Assembly: GCF_022134585.1 (NCBI RefSeq)
Contig: NZ_JAKNCT010000001.1
Span: 62,001 to 126,000, forward strand
Length of the DNA: 64,000 nt
Reading direction: 5' to 3'
Source of the DNA: Mesosutterella porci
GTDB taxonomy: Bacteria > Pseudomonadota > Gammaproteobacteria > Burkholderiales > Burkholderiaceae_F
Part shown: in pieces, positions 34,819-43,319 of the stretch
Position numbering within the stretch: position 1 is the first letter of the stretch
Layout of the letters: every line of letters begins with the position of its first letter
Program-made: the position numbers and the translations under genes
The notes under the pieces: model-generated
Told to the model about the DNA's origin: nothing
Database searches by the model: none
Seen by the model: only the letters and a program-made list of their open reading frames with translations

Positions 34819-36249
34819 TTAGTACAGGCCGATCGCCTTCCACCATCCCAGGCCCGTGACGAAGACGATCAGAACATTGAGCGTCACGATGAGGAAATTG
34901 ATCCTGTAGAAGCGGGGGCGCTCGAAATAGCCCTGGCCGAAGTAGATCGGTCCGGGGCCGCCCGCGTACTCCGTGATGCCCCACATGAAGTTCGAGAAAA
35001 TCCCGAAGCAGACCGCGACCATGAGCGCGGGAGCCCCGCAGCCGATCGCAACGGCGCAGAACGGCACGTACATGGCGGCCACATGGCCCGAGGCCGTGGC
35101 GAAGATATAGTGGAGATAGATATAGGCGAAGCCCAGGATGACGAAAGCTGCGAGCCAGTCCGCGCCGACCAGCTGCGCGGCCACCGAAGCCGACATCCAC
35201 TTGATGAAGCCGAGCTTCGTGAGGCCGCCGGCGAGCGAGATGATCACGCCGAACCAGATCACGGTGTCCCAGGCCGCCTTCTCGGCGAGGACATCCTTCC
35301 AGGCGATGGCGCCCACGATGAGGAGATAGGCCACCACGCCAAGCCCGATCGCATTGGCGTTGTAGCCGGTCACCATCGTGGTCGCCCAGCCGATCAGCGC
35401 GATGACAAAGCCGATCCCTACCAGCTTCTCCTGCCTGCTCATTGGCCCGAGCTCGGCGAGCTTGTCGCGCCCGAGCTGCTTCGCCTCGGGAGTCTTGTTG
35501 AGCGTAGGGCGCAGCAGCAGCCGCGTGACGTGGGGGAGGATCGCAAAGCAGACGAGCGCGGGCAGCAGCGCGGCCCACAGCCACACGCCCCAGCTGATGT
35601 CGATGCCCAGCGCGTCGTGGGCGAGCTTGGCGCAAAGCGGGTTGGCCGCCATGCCGGTGAGAAAGAGCGCGCCGGTAATTGGAGTGAACTGAAAGCAGGT
35701 CATGATGAGATAGTCGCCGATCCGACGCCCCGTGGGCCCGGGCCCCGAACCCATGACCGAGAGGATCGACTTCGCCACCGGCAGGATGATGCCGCCCGAG
35801 CGGGCCGTGACCGAGGGCATCGCAGGGGCCATCAGGAGATCAGCGATTCCCAGCGAGTAGGCGATGCCGGTGGACGAGTTGCCGAACTTCGAGAGCATCA
35901 GGTAGGCGATGCGCCGCCCGAGCCCGGACTGCACGAAGCCCAGCGAGAGCACGTAGGCCGAGAAGATCATCCATACCGTGCCGGAGGACAGTCCCGAGAG
36001 CGCCTGCCCCAGGGTAAGCGTGCCGGAGAAATACGACAGGGCCAGCGCGATCATCATGACCGCTCCCGAGGGCAGCGGGGCGCACAGGATGCCCACGATC
36101 GTGCCCACGAAAAGGCCCAGCATGTGGATGGCCTTCGGGTCAAGCCCCGCGGGCGCGGGCAGGAACCAGATCGCGAGGCCGACCGCGACGGGCACGATCC
36201 AGCGCCAGTATTCTGGCTTTTTTGCGGGAGAGGGAGCTGCAGTTGTCAT
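34819..36249 (-). CDS. DASS-family dicarboxylate/tricarboxylate:Na+ symporter or antiporter
   Basis: Inner-membrane carrier for C4-dicarboxylates, tartrate or citrate (CitT/TtdT/SodiT branch). The 476-residue chain has about 12-14 hydrophobic segments and family motifs AMPSVTARSGGIILPVAKS and the C-terminal NFMWGITEYAGGPGPIYFGQGY. The reading frame extends to 36288, but ATG at 36249 preceded by AGAGAGAAG is the normal start. It fits an organism that respires fumarate-like acceptors. A GntR gene follows; repeated ATGTCCGG sites lie upstream. Confidence 0.9.
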   Translation of the reverse strand: MTTAAPSPAKKPEYWRWIVPVAVGLAIWFLPAPAGLDPKAIHMLGLFVGTIVGILCAPLPSGAVMMIALALSYFSGTLTLGQALSGLSSGTVWMIFSAYVLSLGFVQSGLGRRIAYLMLSKFGNSSTGIAYSLGIADLLMAPAMPSVTARSGGIILPVAKSILSVMGSGPGPTGRRIGDYLIMTCFQFTPITGALFLTGMAANPLCAKLAHDALGIDISWGVWLWAALLPALVCFAILPHVTRLLLRPTLNKTPEAKQLGRDKLAELGPMSRQEKLVGIGFVIALIGWATTMVTGYNANAIGLGVVAYLLIVGAIAWKDVLAEKAAWDTVIWFGVIISLAGGLTKLGFIKWMSASVAAQLVGADWLAAFVILGFAYIYLHYIFATASGHVAAMYVPFCAVAIGCGAPALMVAVCFGIFSNFMWGITEYAGGPGPIYFGQGYFERPRFYRINFLIVTLNVLIVFVTGLGWWKAIGLY

Positions 36250-36684
36250 TTTGTCTTCTCTCTGAAAGGACTGCGGGAGGCCCCTCACCCGGAACCGGCG
36301 CGCGGGGCCCTGAAGGCAATCTGCCCCGCTTTTAATGTCCGTACAAAAACTCTCTTCTTTTGTCCTGACCCAACCCGGCTGAGGCGAGGAGCCCGTGCGC
36401 CCCTACCCTCTGTTTTTAAGCGGAAAAATTTCAGCCTCCCCTTATGTCCGGCCCCTAAAAGACCGGACATAAGACGGAAAAGCCCGCAGGGCGGGGCTCC
36501 GCTCCCCGAGGCCATCCCGCCCGCAGCCGGACATATTCGGAAAAAAGAATGAGGCCGCCCCTGCGCCAAAAGGCTTACTCCCCCGGCTCAGCCCGGGGTA
36601 ATATTCGAGGGTGCTTCAAAAGGAGACCCGGCCCCCTAAAAAACTGCGGCGGGCCGCCCTCCCCTGTTACGAAAAGGAGAAAAG
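36250..36684. promoter_or_regulatory. Divergent control region with ATGTCCGG-type repeats
   Basis: A 435-base gap without a credible gene. It holds a perfect inverted repeat, CTTATGTCCGG and CCGGACATAAG (36441-36451 and 36463-36473, 11-base spacer). Single half-sites AATGTCCG at 36334-36341 and CCGGACAT at 36527-36534 flank it. Four copies of one element in one gap suggest a regulator binding region, perhaps for the nearby GntR protein. Confidence 0.55.
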
Positions 36685-37965
36685 ATGCCTATTACCGAGA
36701 TTGACAAGCTGCCGGCGCTGCCGGAGGAGTTTGTCGCCGCCCGTGACAAGCTGAAGTCGGACGCGGGCGTGCAGGCGCTTCTTGAGGCGATACGCGCCGA
36801 TGACGAGCGCACCATGGAAGAGCAGATCAAGATCTGCGAGATTCCCGCCCCGCCCTTCAAGGAGAAGAAGCGCGGCGAATACCTGCTCGGGCTTTTCCGG
36901 CAGTACGGGCTGAAGGACGCCTACATGGACGAAGAGGGCAACGTCGTAGGCCGCAGGAAGGGCAGCGGCCGCGGACCCGTGGTGCAGATCGCCGCACATC
37001 AGGACACGGTTTTCCCGGAGGGCACCGACGTCACCGTCAAGCGCGAGGGCAACATCCTGCGCGCGCCTGGCATTTCGGACGACACCCGGGGCCTCGCCTC
37101 GATGCTGAGCCTGCTGCGCTGCCTCGAGGCAAGCGGCATCGAGACCGAAGGCGACCTGCTCTTCACCGCGAGCGTCGGCGAAGAAGGCAACGGGGACCTG
37201 CGCGGCCAGAAATACATGCACTACGTGAAGAAAGTCCACGTCGACGGCTTCATCGGGCTTGACGCCGCGAACGTCGGCCGCATTCTCGCCGGCGCGACCG
37301 GATCCCACCGCTGGCTCATCTCCTACGACGGCCCCGGCGGACACTCCTTCCACAAGTTCGGGATCGCGCCCTCGGCGATCCACGCGATGGGCCGCGCGAT
37401 TGCGAAGTTCGCCGACCTCAACCCGCCCGAGGACCCGAAGACCACCTTCAATCTCGGCGTGATCAAAGGCGGTTCGACAGTGAACTCGATCGCCGCGCAC
37501 TGCGAAGCGCAGCTCGACCTGCGCTCGGGCGACAACGGCCACCTGCTCGAGCTTGAGAAGACGATTCTCACCGCCTTCGACGAAGCGCTCGAAGAGGAAA
37601 ACCGCCGCGTGAACGCCTCGGGCGACATGGTGCTCAAGCTCTCGAAGAAGCAGATCGGCGACCGTCCGGCCGGCCCCGGCGACGACATGAGCCCGGTGAT
37701 CCTTGCGGCCCGCGCGGGCCAGCAGGCTCTCGGCATCAAGCTGGAGAAGTACACCTCGGCCTCAACCGACCACAACATCCCGCTCTCGCTGGGCATTCCG
37801 GCCACCACGCTCGGCGTGGGCGGCAAGGAAGGCAACAACCACGCGCTCAATGAGTGGTGGGAGCACGACAGGCCGTGGCTGTCCCCGCAGCTCGCGGGCT
37901 TCACCGCACTGCTGCTGACTGGCGTGAAGGGCCTCACGAAGCCGCTGCTGCCTGTGCGCGGCTGA
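36685..37965 (+). CDS. M20-family metallopeptidase (peptidase T-like)
   Basis: Zinc di- or tripeptidase of clan MH. Metal ligands and catalytic residues are visible: His and Asp in AAHQDTV, bridging Asp in ISDDTRG, catalytic Glu pair in SVGEEGNG, Asp in GLDAANVG and His in the C-terminal SASTDHN / GNNHALNE regions. A dimerisation lid lies near residues 210-330 (GPGGHSFHKFG). At 426 residues it matches PepT-like enzymes. ATG at 36685 follows AAAGGAGA. It is monocistronic and opposed to the M20 gene at 38073. Confidence 0.88.
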   Translation: MPITEIDKLPALPEEFVAARDKLKSDAGVQALLEAIRADDERTMEEQIKICEIPAPPFKEKKRGEYLLGLFRQYGLKDAYMDEEGNVVGRRKGSGRGPVVQIAAHQDTVFPEGTDVTVKREGNILRAPGISDDTRGLASMLSLLRCLEASGIETEGDLLFTASVGEEGNGDLRGQKYMHYVKKVHVDGFIGLDAANVGRILAGATGSHRWLISYDGPGGHSFHKFGIAPSAIHAMGRAIAKFADLNPPEDPKTTFNLGVIKGGSTVNSIAAHCEAQLDLRSGDNGHLLELEKTILTAFDEALEEENRRVNASGDMVLKLSKKQIGDRPAGPGDDMSPVILAARAGQQALGIKLEKYTSASTDHNIPLSLGIPATTLGVGGKEGNNHALNEWWEHDRPWLSPQLAGFTALLLTGVKGLTKPLLPVRG

Positions 37966-37998
37966 TTCCGGTCCGTTTAAGCTGAAGTCTGAAAGACG

Positions 37999-38036
37999 CG
38001 GGCCGCTTCCCTTTTGCGGGGAAGCGGCCCGTTTTT
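37999..38036 (+). terminator. Terminator of the M20 peptidase gene
   Basis: A perfect 13-bp stem (37999-38011 with 38019-38031, seven-base loop) followed by five Ts at 38032-38036. Confidence 0.95.
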
Positions 38037-38072
38037 CGTTCCGGCAGCGGCTCCTGCCGGCGGCAGCCGAGC

Positions 38073-39170
38073 TCAGCCCAGGTGCTTCAGAACGAAGGCG
38101 GCGAACACCGCGGCCCCCACGGGCAGCAGCGTGTCGTCAAAATGCATGTCGCGGTTGTGCAGCCCCGGGGTGACGCCCACGCCCACTCCGAAAAAGCCCG
38201 TGCGGAGCTTCGGCATCGCGGTCTTGTAGAAATTGAAGTCCTCGCCACCACCGCCGCAGTTCGGCGCGAGGCGCCCGGGGGCGACCTCGTTGATGCAGTC
38301 GGCGAGCTCCTTGGTAATCTCGGGATCGTAATCCGGGGCTGGCCCCACCTTCCCCATCTCGATGTCGGCGGTGCAGCCCACGGCCTCTGCGCCGCCCTTC
38401 ACGGCCTGCTTGAACTTGTCGAGCAGCCCGGTCATCACCTGGTTGCTCTTCGCGCGGATGTCAAAGCGCATCGTGCACACGGGCGGAATGATGTTCATCG
38501 CGCCGTCGGCCTTGATCTGGGTGGGCTTGATCGTCCAGTGCACGTCCGGGGTCATGTGGATCGAGTTCACCGCGGTGATGATGGCGTTCGCCCCATCGAT
38601 CGCGTTCACGCCGAGCTGGGGGCGGGAGCCGTGTGCGGGCTTGCCGTGGACGGTGACGATCGGGAAGGCAAAGCCGCTGTACATGACGGCCGCGCAGAGC
38701 GTACCGGGCTTGAGATCCTGCATCGGGCGAACATGGGCGCCCACCGCAATGTCGACGTCGTCAAGCACGCCTTTCTCCACCATGAGGAGAGCGCCCTGCA
38801 TGGTTTCTTCTGCGGGCTGGAAGAGGATCTTCAGCGTCCCGCGGCGGATTTTCCCGACCAGCCTCGAGGCGGCCTCAAGCAACATCCCCATGTGCGCGTC
38901 ATGCCCGCAGGCGTGGACGGCGGTCACGCTGCCGTCGGGGTTCTTGAAAGGAAGCGCGTCCATGTCGGAGCGGATCAGCACGACCTCGCCGGGCTCGCTG
39001 CCGCGGATCACGCCGAGCACTCCGTAGCTCCCCGGCACGTAATCGGCTTCAATGCCCAGGGCGCGCAGCTTCTGCAGCACGAAAGCCGCGGTGTTCTTCA
39101 CATCAAGCCCGAGTTCGGCCAGGCCGTGAAGCTCGCGGCGAAGCTGAGTGGAATTGTAAATTTCTGGCAT
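38073..39170 (-). CDS. M20D amidohydrolase (hippurate/IAA-amino acid hydrolase family)
   Basis: Metal-dependent amidohydrolase that cleaves N-acyl amino acids. M20D signatures are HACGHDAHMGMLLEA (metal Cys/His), FQPAEE(T)MQGA (catalytic Glu), GAHVRP, GKPAHGSRPQLGVNAI in the lid and GGGGEDFNFY near the C-terminus. The 365-residue length is usual. The frame runs to 39275, but ATG at 39170 follows AGAGGA and gives the standard start. It may supply amino acids from conjugates; the exact substrate is unknown. Confidence 0.9.
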   Translation of the reverse strand: MPEIYNSTQLRRELHGLAELGLDVKNTAAFVLQKLRALGIEADYVPGSYGVLGVIRGSEPGEVVLIRSDMDALPFKNPDGSVTAVHACGHDAHMGMLLEAASRLVGKIRRGTLKILFQPAEETMQGALLMVEKGVLDDVDIAVGAHVRPMQDLKPGTLCAAVMYSGFAFPIVTVHGKPAHGSRPQLGVNAIDGANAIITAVNSIHMTPDVHWTIKPTQIKADGAMNIIPPVCTMRFDIRAKSNQVMTGLLDKFKQAVKGGAEAVGCTADIEMGKVGPAPDYDPEITKELADCINEVAPGRLAPNCGGGGEDFNFYKTAMPKLRTGFFGVGVGVTPGLHNRDMHFDDTLLPVGAAVFAAFVLKHLG

Positions 39171-39440
39171 CTTTTTCCTCTGTCTGAATCGCGCCGCGGG
39201 GCCGGACCTACCGGGCCCGGGGCGCAGGAGCGAGGTAATGCTAAGCACTTCCCCGGGCCGTGTAAAATCGCGCACCTCCCGCCTTTTCCCCTCAAGGCCC
39301 TACGGGAGGGGAAGCAGGCGTCTAGCCGCATGCTCTTATCAGCATGCTGATATACACAGCCGCAACTGACCGCTCCGGCCCCATGGCCGCGGCGGGGCGG
39401 TTTAAACTCTGCAGCCTGGATAATTGGAAAAGGAACCCCG

Positions 39441-40148
39441 ATGAACAGCCGATCCTGCGTTGTCGTTCTCTCGGGCGGCCAGGACTCAACGACCTGCCTC
39501 GCCCTCGCCCTCAAAAGCTACAGCGCCGTCTACACCATTGGCTTCCAGTACGGCCAGAGGCACGAGGTGGAGCTGCAGTGCCGCAGCCGCATCCTGCGCT
39601 CGATCGAGTCCGTCGTAGGCACCCGTTCGCTCGGCCCCGACCTGCTCGTGGACATGAAGAGCTTCGGGGCGATCGCCTCCTGCTCCCTCACTGAACCGGG
39701 CGTGCCGATCGCCTTTGACGAACGGACGAAGCTGCCCAACACCTTCGTGCCGGGCCGCAACCTCGTCTTCCTCACCTACGCCGCCGCCCTCGCCTGGAAG
39801 GCGGGCGCGCGCGACATCATCACCGGCGTGGGCGAGGCCGACTACAGCGGCTACCCGGACTGCAGGGAAAAGACGCTCAGGGCGCTCGAGAAGGCGCTCA
39901 ACCTCGGCATGCAGGCCGACTTCCGGCTCGTGGCGCCGCTCATGCACCGCACGAAAAAGCAGACCTGGGAGCTTGCAGAGGAAACGGGCGGGAGAGCGCT
40001 GGTCGACTTCATCCGAACCGAAACGCACACCTGCTACGAGGGCGACCACACGCACCTGCACGACTGGGGCTACGGCTGCGGGCGCTGCCCGGCCTGCAGG
40101 CTGAGGCAGAAAGGCTGGGAAGAGTACGCGGCCCCGCGCGGACTCTGA
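39441..40148 (+). CDS. queC: 7-cyano-7-deazaguanine synthase
   Basis: Converts 7-carboxy-7-deazaguanine to preQ0 in queuosine synthesis, using ATP and ammonia. The PP-loop LSGGQDSTTCLAL is at residues ~10-22 and the C-terminal zinc site is CYEGD...CGRCPACRLR. At 235 residues it is normal. ATG at 39441 follows AAAAGGA. No other que gene and no clear preQ1 riboswitch is present; the leader has an inverted repeat GCATGCT/AGCATGC at 39328-39347. The DUF285 gene follows after only six bases. Confidence 0.95.
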   Translation: MNSRSCVVVLSGGQDSTTCLALALKSYSAVYTIGFQYGQRHEVELQCRSRILRSIESVVGTRSLGPDLLVDMKSFGAIASCSLTEPGVPIAFDERTKLPNTFVPGRNLVFLTYAAALAWKAGARDIITGVGEADYSGYPDCREKTLRALEKALNLGMQADFRLVAPLMHRTKKQTWELAEETGGRALVDFIRTETHTCYEGDHTHLHDWGYGCGRCPACRLRQKGWEEYAAPRGL

Positions 40149-40154
40149 GGCTCC

Positions 40155-40751
40155 ATGAACAATTTCTTCGCACCGAGACGGCGCTGGGCGAGCATTGCCG
40201 CCTCGGGCCTCGACACGCGGCGCTTTTCCGACATGAGCGGGCTGTTCTGCGACTGCAGGCGGCTCAGCACCGTCGACGTGTCGCGCTGGGACACCTCGAA
40301 CGCGACCGACATGCTGCTCATGTTCCGGGGCTGCCAGAGCCTGCGGCGGCTTGACGTGTCGCGCTGGGACACCTCCCGCGTGAACAACATGGGCGAGATG
40401 TTCAAGGGCTGCCGCAGGCTTCAGGCCCTCAACGTCTCGGGCTGGAACACCTCCCGGGTTGAAAACATGATCGGGCTGTTCGAAGGCTGCGCGAGCCTCA
40501 CGAGCCTCGACTGCTCGGGCTGGGATCTCTCCTCGGTCCCTGAGGGCGGGATCGGGCGGATGTTCCGGGGCTGCCGGTCGCTGCGGCGGCTCAAGCTCTC
40601 GGGCGGTTTCCTGCGGCTCTGCCCGGGGTGCGACCTGGGGCTGGGCACCTGCCCCGTGCTCTACGACATCCGGGTTCCGGGCGGCCTGCTGGCCGCCTTC
40701 AGGGCGGCGCTGCCGCTTTGCTCGACGCGCCTTCACGCCGCCGGGCGCTGA
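40155..40751 (+). CDS. BspA-like / DUF285 leucine-rich-type repeat protein
   Basis: A 198-residue protein built of about five tandem 25-residue repeats (residues ~20-145) of the DUF285 pattern: L..LDVS.WDTS.V..M..MF.GC.SL. Two DNA repeats are nearly identical (near 40279-40297 and 40354-40372). DUF285/BspA repeats usually occur in surface proteins of Mycoplasma, Firmicutes and protists, yet here no signal peptide, anchor or barrel is present. Its ATG lies six bases after the queC stop, so it is probably co-transcribed. Transfer from another gut organism is possible. Function unknown; a cytoplasmic binding scaffold is one guess. Confidence 0.75.
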   Translation: MNNFFAPRRRWASIAASGLDTRRFSDMSGLFCDCRRLSTVDVSRWDTSNATDMLLMFRGCQSLRRLDVSRWDTSRVNNMGEMFKGCRRLQALNVSGWNTSRVENMIGLFEGCASLTSLDCSGWDLSSVPEGGIGRMFRGCRSLRRLKLSGGFLRLCPGCDLGLGTCPVLYDIRVPGGLLAAFRAALPLCSTRLHAAGR

Positions 40752-40781
40752 AAAAAAGATTCAGCGCCTCAGGCGGCCCTG

Positions 40782-41366
40782 TCAGGCGACGGCAAAGGGG
40801 TCGACCTGCGGGTCGGGATTCCTCACGTACTCGATGCGCCGAGCGATCGTGTCGGCCGCCCCGGCTCCCAGCCGGTCGGATACAAAACCCAGGGCCATGT
40901 CAATCCCGGCCGCGACCCCCGAGGCCGTGTAGAACTTCCCGTCCACGCACCAGCGGGCCTTCGGCTGCCAGAGCGGCCCCTTGAAGCCGCGCACCCAGTC
41001 AAACGAATACTTGTTGGAGGTCGCGCGCCGCCCGTCGAGAAGCCCCGTGCGGGCAAGCAGCACCGCCCCGGTGCATACCGACAGGACCCAGCCGGCCTCC
41101 ACGCCCAGCGCCCGAAGCTCAGCGAGAAACGCCTCGTCTTCCGAGAGGGGGCGCGTGCCCATGCCCCCCGGAAGGAGCAGAACCCCGCTGCGGCTGATCT
41201 TTTGCGTGGAGACCGTCCCGATGCGGCAGCCCTGCGCGCTTGCGACTTCACCGCCCCGCAGGGAGCAGTACCGGAGAACCGCGCCGGGGACCCGGGCGAG
41301 GACATCGACGGGCCCGAAGGCATCGAGCGTCTGAAAGCCGTCGAAAAGAAGGATGTTGAAATCCAT
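40782..41366 (-). CDS. DJ-1/PfpI-family protein (isonitrile hydratase-like)
   Basis: Small cytoplasmic protein of the class I amidotransferase-like fold, 194 residues. The N-terminal ILLFDGFQTLDAFGPVDVL motif and nucleophile-elbow Cys in SVCTGA are those of the InhA/GlxA-type DJ-1 branch. No AraC domain is attached, so it is the free enzyme-like form. It stands alone, convergent with the DUF285 gene. Isonitrile hydratase or glyoxalase-like activity is possible; substrate unproven. Confidence 0.85.
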   Translation of the reverse strand: MDFNILLFDGFQTLDAFGPVDVLARVPGAVLRYCSLRGGEVASAQGCRIGTVSTQKISRSGVLLLPGGMGTRPLSEDEAFLAELRALGVEAGWVLSVCTGAVLLARTGLLDGRRATSNKYSFDWVRGFKGPLWQPKARWCVDGKFYTASGVAAGIDMALGFVSDRLGAGAADTIARRIEYVRNPDPQVDPFAVA

Positions 41367-41790
41367 AAGAAAAAACTCTGAAAAAAAAGTCCCCGAAAAG
41401 GCGGGCTGTCCGGACCGAGTTTATCGCATTGAGGGGAGGAGCCGCAGGGAGAAAGATCGGGCGGGCGGCGCCGTCGACCGCCCCGGGCAGCTCGCCGCGC
41501 CGCAGCGTCGTCCAGTTCAGGAACCGGCTCGGGAAGGCCGCCCCCCGACGCTTCAAGATCGAGCCGGTCGAGCGGCCGCCGCAGCCGTGGTCCGCGGACA
41601 TTGACGGCAAAGGTCCGCCCTCCCCTTTTTCAGCTTGTCCTGCTCGCGGGGGAGAATATCGGATATTTTCAAACCCGTAACTTAGGTTACAGATTTTCGG
41701 ATAACCCGCGGGAATAATTTCACTCGGTAACCGGCGTCCCCCCCCTGTGAGCGGGGGCCGCACGCCCTTCAAAACCCAAAGGAGAAAACA
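41367..41790. promoter_or_regulatory. Regulatory gap before the third flavoprotein gene
   Basis: A 424-base gap with no credible gene. Close together lie the palindromes AATATC-G-GATATT (41655-41667), GTAAC-TTAG-GTTAC (41677-41690) and GGTAACC (41726-41732). This clustering about 60-135 bases before the start codon suggests operators. No clear FNR box (TTGAT-N4-ATCAA) is seen although a Crp/Fnr gene lies downstream. Confidence 0.45.
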
Positions 41791-43194
41791 ATGAAGAAGT
41801 CCCTGATTGCAAGCGCTCTTGCGCTCATGATGGCCGTTCCCGCATTCGCGGAATCGACCGACATCGTTGTAATCGGCTCGGGCGGCGCCGGCCTGTCCTC
41901 TGCCATCATGGCCACGGAAGCGGGCGCGAAGGTGATCGTGCTTGAGAAGATGGCCTACTTCGGCGGCAATTCCACCCGCGCGGAAGGCGGCATGAACGCC
42001 GCGGGCACCAAGCAGCAGATCGCCGACGGCGTAACCGATGACTCGCCCGAGATCTTCTACAAGGACACGATGAAGGGCGGCCACAACCTCAACAACCCGG
42101 CGCTGCTGCGCACGCTCACGGAAAACGCTGCCGGGGCCGAGGAGTGGCTTCTGTCGCTCGGAGCGAAGTTCTGCCACAGGATGGGGCGCGGCGGCGGCCA
42201 GTCGAAGGCCCGCAGTCACGGACCGTGCGACGGCTCTCCGGTGGGCATTGAGCTCATGCGCGTGCTGGGCGAGCGCGCCGCCAAGGACAAGATCGACATG
42301 CGCAACCTCAACCAGGTCACCGACATCGTCATGAAGGACGGGAAGGTGGCAGGCGTCAAGGTGAAGACGCCCGAGGGCATGAAGACGATCGACGCGAAGG
42401 CGGTGATCCTCGCCGCCGGAGGCTTTGGCGCGAACCAGGCCATGGTGACGAAGTACCGCCCCGAACTCAAAGGCTTCTCCACGACGAACCATCCGGGCGC
42501 GACCGGCGACGGCATTGTGCTCGCTGAGAAGGTGGGGGCCTCGCTCACCGACATCGAGCAGATCCAGATTCACCCGACCGTGATCAAGAGAAACGGCGCG
42601 CTCATCTCCGAGTCGATGCGCGCCCGCGGCGGGTTCCTGCTCAACAAGAACGGCAAGCGCTTCACCAACGAACTGCTCACCCGCGACGTCGTGTCCGCCA
42701 ATGAGCTGAAGCAGCCCGGCGGCGTTGCCTACCTCATCGTCGACAACTCGATCTACAAGAAGAACAAGATGCTCCGCAGCTACGTCTCCGAGAAGCTCAT
42801 GACCCGCTGCGACACGATCGATGACGTCGCGAAGCTCATCAAGGCCGACCCGGCCGTGGTGAAGGCGAGCTTCGAGCAGTACTGGAAGGCCTACGACCAG
42901 AAGAAGGACGATCTCTTCGGGCGCCCCGAAATGGTGATCCGCATGGACCAGGCCCCCTACTACGTGGCCGAGGTGACCCCGGGCATCCACCACACGATGG
43001 GCGGCGTCACGATCGACCCGAAGACCGAGGTGATCTCCAAGGCGACCGGCAAGCCGATTCCCGGGCTCTTTGCAGCCGGTGAGGTGACGGGCGGCGTGCA
43101 CGGCGGCAACCGCATCGGCGGCAACGCCGTGGCCGACATCGTGACCTTTGGGCGCATCGCCGGCGTGAATGCGGCGAAGTACGTCGGGAAATAA
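41791..43194 (+). CDS. Flavocytochrome c-type flavoprotein reductase (fumarate/urocanate reductase-like)
   Basis: Periplasmic FAD reductase of the fumarate-reductase flavoprotein family, 467 residues. A Sec signal peptide (LMMAVPAFA) is followed by IVVIGSGGAGLSSAIMA, VLEKMAYFGGNS, and catalytic-domain motifs NEL(L)TRDVVSANEL, GIHHTMGGV and a closing GLFAAGEVTGGVHGGNRIGGNAV. No haem-binding or FMN-attachment domain is fused. ATG at 41791 follows AAAGGAG. No cytochrome gene adjoins, so it may use the tetrahaem protein of 32340 or another donor. It ends in a strong terminator. Confidence 0.9.
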   Translation: MKKSLIASALALMMAVPAFAESTDIVVIGSGGAGLSSAIMATEAGAKVIVLEKMAYFGGNSTRAEGGMNAAGTKQQIADGVTDDSPEIFYKDTMKGGHNLNNPALLRTLTENAAGAEEWLLSLGAKFCHRMGRGGGQSKARSHGPCDGSPVGIELMRVLGERAAKDKIDMRNLNQVTDIVMKDGKVAGVKVKTPEGMKTIDAKAVILAAGGFGANQAMVTKYRPELKGFSTTNHPGATGDGIVLAEKVGASLTDIEQIQIHPTVIKRNGALISESMRARGGFLLNKNGKRFTNELLTRDVVSANELKQPGGVAYLIVDNSIYKKNKMLRSYVSEKLMTRCDTIDDVAKLIKADPAVVKASFEQYWKAYDQKKDDLFGRPEMVIRMDQAPYYVAEVTPGIHHTMGGVTIDPKTEVISKATGKPIPGLFAAGEVTGGVHGGNRIGGNAVADIVTFGRIAGVNAAKYVGK

Positions 43195-43245
43195 CAGCTG
43201 CGCGCCCGGCCCCCTTCGGGGCGGGGCGTCCGCTGTTCCCCAAAA

Positions 43246-43276
43246 GGGAGGCGCTGATCCGCCTCCCTCTTTTTTT
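43246..43276 (+). terminator. Terminator of the flavoprotein reductase gene
   Basis: An 8-bp stem (43246-43253 with 43260-43267) followed by a T-rich run to 43276. Confidence 0.92.
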
Positions 43277-43319
43277 GCCTTAACATGGATGCAACCTCCT
43301 TTAAAAACGGAGAGCGTCC

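Noticed and set aside
35083-36552. A 489-codon plus-strand frame opposite the DASS carrier
   Set aside because: Antisense shadow; highly charged product with no recognisable motif.
39328-39440. A preQ1 riboswitch before queC
   Set aside because: Only a short GCATGCT/AGCATGC dyad is seen; the conserved preQ1 aptamer elements are not recognisable.
40270-40560. Tandem DNA repeats considered as a CRISPR or satellite
   Set aside because: The 75-base period is coding, in frame with the 25-residue DUF285 repeat, and has no spacer pattern.
41248-43101. A 617-codon minus-strand frame opposite the flavoprotein gene
   Set aside because: The plus strand encodes a complete reductase with signal peptide; the antisense product is low complexity.
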